Positions 6,934 to 12,613 of a stretch of DNA of 12,613 bases are shown here, in pieces. A model generated the notes under the pieces. It did not search any database, had not been told where the DNA came from, and saw only the letters and a program-made list of their open reading frames with translations. The translations under genes and the position numbers were made by a program. The DNA comes from an uncultured Bacteroidota bacterium (GTDB taxonomy: Bacteria; Bacteroidota; Bacteroidia; B-17B0; Aurantibacillaceae), in NCBI GenBank assembly GCA_903923915.1, contig CAIXZI010000003.1, forward strand, positions 1 to 12,613. Reading direction: 5' to 3'. Position 1 is the stretch's first letter. Every line of letters begins with the position of its first letter.

Positions 6934-7581
6934 TCAACGAGCATTTATTTTCATTGTGTCGTCGTAAAAAGACACATTGCCCGTAGTTATATCGTAAGTT
7001 CCTCCTACTATTCCTATTTCTCCACCTTCAATCATTTCTTTTAAAATAGGGCTGCGTTCCATAATAGCTTTAACTGTTCGCTTTACATTTATGGTGGCTA
7101 CTTTTTCTACAAATTCATCATTAGTAGAATTGCGATTTTCTTTTGTAGTTATTTCGTCATCAACAGCAGGCCTAATTTTGGTAAGCAGTGATGTAAGATT
7201 TCCCATTTCAATATGATCACAAGCTCCCTTTACTGCACCACATTTAGTGTGTCCTAAAACAACAATTATTTTTGCTCCGGCTACTTTGCAGCCAAATTCC
7301 ATACTACCTAAAATATCTTCGTTTAATATATTACCTGCAATACGAACACTAAATATATCTCCCAAACCTTGGTCAAAAATTAATTCTGCCGAAGTTCTCG
7401 AATCAATGCAACTAAGAATTACAGCAAAAGGATGTTGCCCATCAGATGTTTCGTTCGCTTGCTGTAAAAGGTTTCTGTTTACTTTTAGGTTATTTACAAA
7501 GCGATTATTTCCCTCTTTTAAAAGGCTAACTGCTTTTGCCGGTGTAATTGCATTTTGCAATTCTTTATTTAATGTTCTCAT
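6934..7581 (-). CDS. Beta-class carbonic anhydrase
   Basis: This 215-residue beta-carbonic anhydrase catalyses the reversible hydration of CO2 to bicarbonate with a single zinc ion. The zinc ligands and catalytic pair are visible: Cys58 and Asp60-x-Arg62 in SCIDSR, then His111 and Cys114 in LGHTKCGAV. RIAGNI (80-85) is also typical. The C-terminus ends in a beta-strand (GTYDITTGNVSFY) as in related enzymes. No signal peptide is seen, so it is probably cytoplasmic and may supply bicarbonate for carboxylases. The ATG at 7581 lies 41 bases after the stop of the M1 peptidase gene on the same strand. No TAnnTTTG box is found in that gap, so it may be transcribed from the peptidase promoter or from one inside that gene. 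Confidence 0.93.
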   Translation of the reverse strand: MRTLNKELQNAITPAKAVSLLKEGNNRFVNNLKVNRNLLQQANETSDGQHPFAVILSCIDSRTSAELIFDQGLGDIFSVRIAGNILNEDILGSMEFGCKVAGAKIIVVLGHTKCGAVKGACDHIEMGNLTSLLTKIRPAVDDEITTKENRNSTNDEFVEKVATINVKRTVKAIMERSPILKEMIEGGEIGIVGGTYDITTGNVSFYDDTMKINAR

Positions 7582-7622
7582 TCCTTTCTTTAATTCCTCT
7601 ATTTTTTATTCAACTTAAAAAC

Positions 7623-10600
7623 CTAAAACGCCCTGCTAACGCCAACCATCCAACGAAACTGAAAATAATCTGTTTCAGCATACGGCAAACGGTTTATAAA
7701 CAGCGGAAAATCTGCTCGTATAGTTAATGGTTTTAAGGTTTGCAACTTGCCCCATTTTTGTATGGTTAAAGTTGCGCCCGCACCTGCGTCAACCATAATA
7801 TCTGATAAAGCAAAAGGCTCTGAATTGTAGTTGGTATTTATTACGCCTGCATCGCCAAACAAATAAGTTCCAAAGGCAAGCGTTTGCTTGGTTGCTTTAG
7901 CAATAAACCCAAAGTATTTACTAAAATCAAGCTCGGCGTTGACGGCTGCGCCACTTGTACCTTTATAGTTATAACGATAAGCGCCATTAGCATCTATTTG
8001 TGGCAATAAATAACCCATATAACCACGTAGGTTTAAACCTCCGCCTGCAGCAAAGTTACCTGTGGTTGCGCCAAAATTAAACGGCTGAAAAATACCCATA
8101 GCACGCGTGTATTTACTTTCCATTAATTCTTCGGGGTTAGCACCCGCTACAAACAATATAGACTCAGTCGGAACATTTGAACCTACACCATATTGCACAA
8201 ACACACGTGTATGCAAACCAATTTTTCCAAAATAGGTTTTGTTTACAGCGGTAACTGTTGCTGCCGAATAATTAAAATCGCCCAAGAAAGGTGCGCGCAC
8301 ATTAAAGTTTACAAAGCCAACGCCTCTGCGGTAATTGTAGTTATGATCTACACCAAAAGAAGCCGAACTATTTAACAAGCCTACACTACTCCATTCATTT
8401 TTATAGATAAGATAGTTTAAAGAGTAGTTGTTGTAACGTTGCATGCCTTTTAACTGAACATAAAAACGTGTTTTATCGTTATTGCTTTTTCTATCAAAAC
8501 CAAACAGCCCTGAGACAAGCCCATCAAGCGATTTAAGCGTAGTATAAAAACTTGATTTTTTCATAAACTTATCAGTAGCCGTTTTATAATTTAATAAAAA
8601 CGAAAACGGATCGTGACTGTTTACGGATGTTGCTTTATCTAAATACGCTTGTCCAAATTGACTGTTTAACCAAATGGTGAAATCAAACACATGTTTGTAG
8701 TTCATGTAATTTCCGTTTAAATGAACGCCGGCTTTTATGCCATCGTAGCCATTATACCAAAGAGAAGGACGTGCATATAATTGATATCTGTTTCTGTTGG
8801 GTGGATTGGCAATTTTAGAATCGAACCTAAAATCTATGCTGCGTGGTTTTGCATTGTTCATGGCATTTACATCAGGCATAACATGCCCCGTATCAATTAC
8901 CACATTTTTAATTTTCCCTGAAGGAATGGTAACCGTTGCCGTATAAGTTGGTTTTACTTTATCCCAGCCAATCCAACGTGGAAGAATAGTTGCTGTAGTT
9001 TTCTTTTCGAACCAGGTATTAGGTATGTAATAATTAAAACTCTCATGGTTAGTTGTTTCAACTGTAAAATCTAAAGGCATTTGCATGCGCCCTTTACGTT
9101 TAAATGTAATGGCGTATTGGTTTGTTGTACCTTTAATATGTTTTATTTTTTTGATGCCATAATCAATAGTTTTGGCGGTTTCCAGCCATTCATCAAAAAA
9201 CCAATTCAAATCTACATGCGTAAATTGTATGATAGAATTTCTAAAATCTTCAGGATATGGATGTGCAAATTTCCATTGGTTAAAATAATTTTGCATAGCT
9301 GATTTAAATAAATCTTCGCCCAACACATAACGCAAATTATAAAGCATGATGGTGGTTTTCATATATACTTGTCCGTAACCGCCACCATGTAAAAGAGCTC
9401 CATTAAAAGCATCGCTATGCGTATTTAAAGTTGTTTCATCTCCACGAATGGCATCATTTATAAATCGTAAATACGCGTTGGTTTCACGGTAGTATAAAGA
9501 ATCCGTATGATTACGCACATAATTATTTTTTGTTTTTGGATAGATGTTGTATTTACCCTCTATGTTTTCCCAACCATCGCAGGTATAAAATTGTGTAAAG
9601 CCTTCATCTAAAAACGCACGGTATGTTTCATTACTTCCCACCATTCCAAAAAACCAATTGTGCGAAATTTCGTGAATGAACAAACCTCTATAACCCGGAT
9701 CAGAGCCACCATCAAGGGTTATCATGGGGTATTCCATTCCATCATCAGCATCGGCAGCAATCATTTTTGGATATGCATACGGACCAATGTTTTTAGAATT
9801 GTTTTCGATAACCTTAGCCACATATTTTGCCGCGTTTTGCCAGTTAAGCGCATGTGGCTCTTGCACTAAAGCAATACAACGCACATTGCCCGCCATCACT
9901 TCGCCAATGCGATAGGTGGGGTCAAATGTATAAGCGGCATCGTGTACATTAATGGCATTAAAAATCCAGGTTTTAAATGTTCCATCAGGTTTAATGATTT
10001 CTGATGGAGCAGAGTTCCACGGCTTTTTAGCGAAGTTGGTAATATCTAATTTCTGACGAAGCTCTGCGGGTAAAACTTCTTTTTCGTTTTGTAAAGCGCC
10101 CGTTCCATCGCAGATATATTGATTAGGCAAAGTAAGCTCTACATGAAAACTTCCAAAATCTCCATAAAATTCATGATCCATGTGCTGGTCGGTATCCCAA
10201 CCCTGTTTGGCATCATAAACCGAAATGCGTGGATACCAATGCACCAAATTAAAATGCTTGTATCCAAATGCACCATACAATTTCATACGGTTGCGCATTA
10301 TTACATCATTATCGAAATAGGTTTTAAATTTTATGTTGAAGGTGATAGATTCACCCGGTTTTAAAGGTGTTTGCAACCACACTTTCATTACAGTATTATC
10401 AACTTCGGTTTTTAAATTTTGTCCATTTATGGTAATACTTTCTACGTTGGTTCCTAAACCTGCATTGCGGTATTGACCGTATTGCAATTTCACGCCATTG
10501 TTTTTATACAAACTCGACATGTAAGAACCTTTAGTTTGTGCATTGCTGTATAAATGAAAAAACACAAAAGGCAGTTCATCGGGCGAATTATTGTAATACG

Positions 10601-10805
10601 TAAGCGCTGCATCGCCGCTAACAATATTTAACGTATCAATTAATTTTGCTTTAATGTTATAGCTTACATCCTGCTGCCAGTAGGCTGCATTGGGTTTGCG
10701 GTTTTTCCAATAAAGCGTGTTTGCGGCAGAGCGATATTCTTCTTGCTCGGTTTGCGCTTGCAACATAAAAGGCAAAAATGCCAGTAAAAAATATTTTTTA
10801 ACCAT
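7623..10805 (-). CDS. Exported M1-family metallopeptidase fused to an Omp85-like outer-membrane barrel
   Basis: This protein has 1060 residues counted from ATG 10805. A TTG at 10814 is in frame but lies inside the promoter box. A signal peptide (MVKKYFLLAFLPFMLQA, cut before QTEQ) directs export. Residues about 40-540 are an M1 peptidase: a beta-rich N-terminal domain, GMEYP (356-360, the GAMEN-loop equivalent), HEISH (378-382) with the third zinc ligand Glu401 exactly 18 residues later in LDEGF, and a likely catalytic Tyr481 in GQVYMK. A beta-sandwich runs to about 630. The remaining 430 or so residues alternate short amphipathic strands and contain GGGLNLRGY (R927-G928-Y929), matching the (V/L)RGY/F motif of Omp85 barrels, then FGDAG and a C-terminal ...WMVGVSRAF with a final Phe, an outer-membrane barrel signal. 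No POTRA repeats are recognised between the parts. The peptidase is inferred to be held at or passed through the outer membrane. The peptidase call is firm and the barrel call good. Confidence 0.87.
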   Translation of the reverse strand: MVKKYFLLAFLPFMLQAQTEQEEYRSAANTLYWKNRKPNAAYWQQDVSYNIKAKLIDTLNIVSGDAALTYYNNSPDELPFVFFHLYSNAQTKGSYMSSLYKNNGVKLQYGQYRNAGLGTNVESITINGQNLKTEVDNTVMKVWLQTPLKPGESITFNIKFKTYFDNDVIMRNRMKLYGAFGYKHFNLVHWYPRISVYDAKQGWDTDQHMDHEFYGDFGSFHVELTLPNQYICDGTGALQNEKEVLPAELRQKLDITNFAKKPWNSAPSEIIKPDGTFKTWIFNAINVHDAAYTFDPTYRIGEVMAGNVRCIALVQEPHALNWQNAAKYVAKVIENNSKNIGPYAYPKMIAADADDGMEYPMITLDGGSDPGYRGLFIHEISHNWFFGMVGSNETYRAFLDEGFTQFYTCDGWENIEGKYNIYPKTKNNYVRNHTDSLYYRETNAYLRFINDAIRGDETTLNTHSDAFNGALLHGGGYGQVYMKTTIMLYNLRYVLGEDLFKSAMQNYFNQWKFAHPYPEDFRNSIIQFTHVDLNWFFDEWLETAKTIDYGIKKIKHIKGTTNQYAITFKRKGRMQMPLDFTVETTNHESFNYYIPNTWFEKKTTATILPRWIGWDKVKPTYTATVTIPSGKIKNVVIDTGHVMPDVNAMNNAKPRSIDFRFDSKIANPPNRNRYQLYARPSLWYNGYDGIKAGVHLNGNYMNYKHVFDFTIWLNSQFGQAYLDKATSVNSHDPFSFLLNYKTATDKFMKKSSFYTTLKSLDGLVSGLFGFDRKSNNDKTRFYVQLKGMQRYNNYSLNYLIYKNEWSSVGLLNSSASFGVDHNYNYRRGVGFVNFNVRAPFLGDFNYSAATVTAVNKTYFGKIGLHTRVFVQYGVGSNVPTESILFVAGANPEELMESKYTRAMGIFQPFNFGATTGNFAAGGGLNLRGYMGYLLPQIDANGAYRYNYKGTSGAAVNAELDFSKYFGFIAKATKQTLAFGTYLFGDAGVINTNYNSEPFALSDIMVDAGAGATLTIQKWGKLQTLKPLTIRADFPLFINRLPYAETDYFQFRWMVGVSRAF

Positions 10806-10811
10806 AGTGTT

Positions 10812-10819
10812 CAAAGATA
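10812..10819 (-). promoter_or_regulatory. Probable -7 promoter box for the M1 peptidase-barrel gene
   Basis: The minus-strand sequence TATCTTTG is an exact TAnnTTTG match ending 6 bases before the ATG at 10805. The predicted transcript has almost no leader. The box lies 3 bases from the opposite-facing box of def, so the two promoters must overlap. Confidence 0.5.
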
Positions 10820-10822
10820 AAA

Positions 10823-10830
10823 TATATTTG
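10823..10830 (+). promoter_or_regulatory. Probable -7 promoter box for def
   Basis: TATATTTG is an exact TAnnTTTG match, identical to the box ahead of the lipoprotein gene at 1022. Transcription should start near 10834-10837, which would put the possible GTG start at 10832 outside the mRNA and supports ATG 10856 as the start of def. Confidence 0.5.
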
Positions 10831-10855
10831 TGTGAAATTTAAAAAGCTGCCAAAT

Positions 10856-11461
10856 ATGGTTTTACCTGTTGTTGTGTACGGCGATCCTGTTTTACGGAAA
10901 ATGGGCGTTGATATTGATAAAAATTACGAAGGGCTTGAAACCCTTATTGCTAATATGTTTGAAACCATGTACGCTGCAAATGGCGTGGGTATTGCTGCGC
11001 CGCAAATTGGCAAAGCCATACGTTTGTTTGTTATTGATGCGAGTCCGTTTGCCGAAGTGGATGAAGGTGACGAAGAAGAAGAAAAACTAAGCAAAAAAGA
11101 ACTTACCTTTCTTAAAAACTTTAAACGTGTTTTTATTAACGCCAAAATAATTGAAGAAAAAGGTGAAGAATGGAAATTTAACGAAGGCTGTTTAAGCATT
11201 CCTAAAATAAGAGAAGATGTATCGCGTAATGAAAACGTAACGATTGAATATTACGACGAGCATTTTAAAAAACACACCGAAACCCTTGGTGGACTTGCTG
11301 CACGTGTTGTACAACATGAATACGACCATATTGAAGGAAAACTTTTTACCGATAAAATTTCGGCCTTTAAACGGAAATTAATTGCCGGTAAACTGAATGA
11401 TATTAGTAAAGGAAAGTTTAACGCAGATTATAAAACAAAAGTTTATAAAGCAAAAAAATGA
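10856..11461 (+). CDS. def: Peptide deformylase
   Basis: This 201-residue peptide deformylase removes the formyl group from the N-terminal formyl-methionine of new proteins at the ribosome, using an Fe(II)- or Zn-type metal centre. All three family motifs are present: GVGIAAPQ (residues 43-50), EGCLS (110-114, metal ligand Cys112), and HEYDH (154-158, ligands His154 and His158, catalytic Glu155). The ATG at 10856 gives MVLPVVVYGDPVL, the usual family N-terminus. An upstream GTG (10832) would add 8 residues that lie at the expected transcription start. A strongly acidic insertion (EVDEGDEEEEK, about 67-77) sits between motifs 1 and 2, as seen in other Bacteroidota enzymes. The stop overlaps the next start as ATGA (11458-11461), so the next gene is probably translationally coupled. 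Confidence 0.96.
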   Translation: MVLPVVVYGDPVLRKMGVDIDKNYEGLETLIANMFETMYAANGVGIAAPQIGKAIRLFVIDASPFAEVDEGDEEEEKLSKKELTFLKNFKRVFINAKIIEEKGEEWKFNEGCLSIPKIREDVSRNENVTIEYYDEHFKKHTETLGGLAARVVQHEYDHIEGKLFTDKISAFKRKLIAGKLNDISKGKFNADYKTKVYKAKK

Positions 11462-12075
11462 GTTTCATAAAAACATCAGTAGTCGTTTTATTTTTAATGG
11501 CGTTTGCTATTTCTTGCACTAATAATCAAGAAAAAAAAGAAACTGCCGCCATTGCAGAAGTTGCCAATGCACAAAAAACTGAGCTTCCACCGCCGCCGGC
11601 AAAAGTAGCCGTTCCTTCGCAAGAAGAATTGCAAAATCAAATAAAAGACATGGAAAAAGAATTGTTTGCATCGCAAACATTAGATGTAAACAAGGCTAAA
11701 AAAATGATTCGCTTATACGATACCTACCATAAAAATTATTACAAAGATTTTGTGTGCCCCGATTATTTATTTAAAGCCGGAGAGATTAGCGAAAACATTG
11801 GTCAGTATAACCGTGCAGCTGATTTTTACAGAATGTGCTGCGCCGAGTATAATGATAATTTTAAATTAAGAGGTGAGTGTTTGTTTAGATTAGGCAACGT
11901 GTATGATTATAAACTAAACGATTATATCCGCGCTAAAGACATATACCGACAGGTTAAGGAGCAATATCCCAAAACACAATTAGCTGCAGATGCAGATGCA
12001 GCCATTAAAATGATGGGCAAATCTGATGTGGAGATGGTTCGCGAGTTTGAAAGAAAAAACGCAGGCAAGAAATAA
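11458..12075 (+). CDS. TPR-like lipoprotein
   Basis: This is a 205-residue predicted lipoprotein. The signal is MSFIKTSVVVLFLMAFAISC, with Cys20 as the acylated residue, followed by a flexible charged and proline-rich stretch (PPPPAK, about 44-49). From about residue 55 the protein is helical, with TPR-like pairs: CPDYLFKAGEISENIGQYNRAADFYRMC (about 99-126) and GECLFRLGNVYDYKLNDYIRAKDIYRQVKEQYP (about 138-170). This resembles BamD/YfiO-type or tol-pal-associated tetratricopeptide proteins, but it is short and I cannot name a family member. It is probably anchored in the outer membrane facing the periplasm, as a protein-binding scaffold. Its start overlaps the def stop by ATGA. The promoter of the PspC gene overlaps its TAA stop. 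Confidence 0.8.
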   Translation: MSFIKTSVVVLFLMAFAISCTNNQEKKETAAIAEVANAQKTELPPPPAKVAVPSQEELQNQIKDMEKELFASQTLDVNKAKKMIRLYDTYHKNYYKDFVCPDYLFKAGEISENIGQYNRAADFYRMCCAEYNDNFKLRGECLFRLGNVYDYKLNDYIRAKDIYRQVKEQYPKTQLAADADAAIKMMGKSDVEMVREFERKNAGKK

Positions 12076-12080
12076 TTTTG
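12046..12080 (+). promoter_or_regulatory. Probable promoter of the PspC-domain gene
   Basis: TTTG (12046-12049) and TAATTTTG (12073-12080) match the Bacteroidota -33 and -7 boxes, 23 bases apart, at the long end of the accepted range. The -7 box contains the TAA stop of the TPR lipoprotein gene (12073-12075). Transcription would start about 12084-12087, a few bases before ATG 12093. Confidence 0.45.
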
Positions 12081-12092
12081 TACTTTAGTAGC

Positions 12093-12323
12093 ATGATAGA
12101 GCGCACAATAAATTGGTTTGAACAGCAGGCGTTTGGTGTTTGTGAGTGGTTAGGGCAAAAACTTGGCATAGCTTCTACAAACGTGCGTATGTATTTTATT
12201 TATCTGTCATTTTTTACATTTGGCTCTCCGGTTATTGTTTATTTTATGATGGCTTTTTTATTAGAGTATAAAAATTTTTTTAAGCCGAAAAAATACCGCC
12301 GTCCTAACGTTTGGGATTTTTAG
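12093..12323 (+). CDS. Minimal PspC-domain membrane protein
   Basis: This 76-residue protein consists almost entirely of one PspC domain: FGVCEWLGQKLGIASTNVRMYFIYLSFFTFGSPVIVYFMMAFLLE. It has the family's G-V-C/A-x-W/G-L-x-x-x-L-G-I start, the conserved Arg before the first hydrophobic stretch, and two membrane-crossing stretches joined by FGSP. A basic tail (KPKKYRRPNVWDF) follows. PspC-domain proteins sit in the inner membrane and in some bacteria take part in envelope-stress signalling. In Bacteroidota many are stand-alone and of unknown role. No pspA or pspB is nearby. A TTG at 12078 could extend the frame by 5 codons, but it lies in the -7 box, so ATG 12093 is preferred. Confidence 0.82.
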   Translation: MIERTINWFEQQAFGVCEWLGQKLGIASTNVRMYFIYLSFFTFGSPVIVYFMMAFLLEYKNFFKPKKYRRPNVWDF

Positions 12324-12326
12324 TTT

Positions 12327-12371
12327 TCAAAATTTTATCGAAAAAGTTAATACCTTGTTAATAAATTTTGA
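12327..12371. repeat. AT-rich inverted repeat after the PspC gene
   Basis: TCAAAATTT (12327-12335) pairs with AAATTTTGA (12363-12371) around a 27-base loop, 4 bases after the PspC stop. It has no following T run, so it is a weak terminator candidate. Its right arm contains the TTTG that serves as the -33 box of the next gene. Confidence 0.3.
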
Positions 12372-12397
12372 GAATTTAGTTAAAATAACCATATTTG
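12367..12397 (+). promoter_or_regulatory. Probable promoter of the secreted protein gene at 12419
   Basis: TTTG (12367-12370), a 19-base spacer, then CATATTTG (12390-12397), which matches TAnnTTTG at all but the first base. The spacing is ideal for the Bacteroidota -33/-7 pair. The predicted leader is about 15-18 bases. Confidence 0.55.
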
Positions 12398-12418
12398 TAT
12401 GTTTTTAAACCCATTTTT

Positions 12419-12613
12419 ATGATAAAATTGATAAAACAAACCCTTTTAGCTGTTTCTTGTTTTACGTTTTCGTTAGCTTTTTCGCAAGAACTAAGCATTA
12501 CTAATGCGCTTCCTGCATCAGCATCGGCCGGTCAACCTATAGACGCAAAATATACCTTAACAAAAGCTCCTACCATGGGAAGTTTTGCTAAGTTTCAGGT
12601 AGATTTACCGGCA
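12419..12613 (+). CDS. Secreted protein of unknown function, N-terminal fragment
   Basis: The first 65 codons of a gene run off the right edge of the window. The protein begins MIKLIKQTLLAVSCFTFSLAFS, a good signal peptide with probable cleavage before QELSITN. The exposed part (LSITNALPASASAGQPIDAKYTLTKAPTMGSFAKFQVDLPA) reads like the first strands of an Ig-like or surface-adhesion beta-sandwich, with the alternation and Gly/Pro turns typical of that fold. There is a Cys at position 14, but the surrounding residues do not make a convincing lipobox. I do not recognise the family. It has its own promoter and is not coupled to the PspC gene. Confidence 0.7.
   Translation, partial: MIKLIKQTLLAVSCFTFSLAFSQELSITNALPASASAGQPIDAKYTLTKAPTMGSFAKFQVDLPA

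Noticed and set aside
7247..7618. 123-codon plus-strand frame opposite the carbonic anhydrase
   Set aside because: It is a shadow frame. The minus strand carries the complete zinc-site motifs.
1..12613. CRISPR array, insertion sequence, prophage or toxin-antitoxin pair
   Set aside because: No regularly spaced repeats, transposase or integrase motifs, or paired small genes of the expected kind were found on either strand.

Overview
The window reads as an AT-rich chromosomal stretch from a member of the Bacteroidota. The evidence is the repeated TAnnTTTG promoter -7 box just ahead of gene starts, the near absence of Shine-Dalgarno sequences, lipoproteins with short hydrophobic leaders ending in a cysteine, a DUF3467-type protein, a futalosine-pathway menaquinone gene (mqnA), and a peptide deformylase carrying an acidic insertion. 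It is mostly a housekeeping region. No phage genes, transposases, CRISPR arrays or known defence genes are visible.

Layout. (1) 1-162: the 3' end of an M24 Xaa-Pro aminopeptidase, whose stop codon directly abuts that of a convergent YbfF-like alpha/beta hydrolase (163-930, minus). (2) 1036-1802: an FN3-like lipoprotein gene, apparently broken by a one-base frameshift at a T run, followed by a strong two-way terminator. (3) 1855-2022, minus: tRNA-Lys(UUU) with an encoded CCA and its own likely promoter. (4) 4106-2059, minus: a compact cluster of DUF3467 protein, mqnA and a membrane-anchored SGNH-hydrolase-like protein with a TTG start and altered catalytic positions. (5) 4107-4372: a divergent intergenic region with three consecutive inverted repeats. 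(6) 4373-6886: the DNA translocase ftsK, convergent with a beta-carbonic anhydrase (7581-6934). (7) 10805-7623, minus: a large exported M1-family metallopeptidase whose C-terminal 40% looks like an Omp85-type outer-membrane beta-barrel. (8) 10856 onward, plus: peptide deformylase, a TPR lipoprotein overlapping it by ATGA, a minimal PspC-domain protein, and the start of an unrecognised secreted protein that runs off the window.

The genes do not form one pathway. They cover cell division and chromosome segregation (ftsK), N-terminal protein processing (def, the aminopeptidases), respiratory quinone synthesis (mqnA), CO2/bicarbonate interconversion, and envelope proteins. The strongest candidate for something unusual is the fusion of an M1 peptidase to an Omp85-like barrel. 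This layout resembles type V self-secretion such as the patatin-Omp85 proteins, but with a zinc peptidase as cargo. Other points of note are the degenerate Cys-for-Ser SGNH protein, the back-to-back promoters of def and the peptidase, and the structured region ahead of ftsK.
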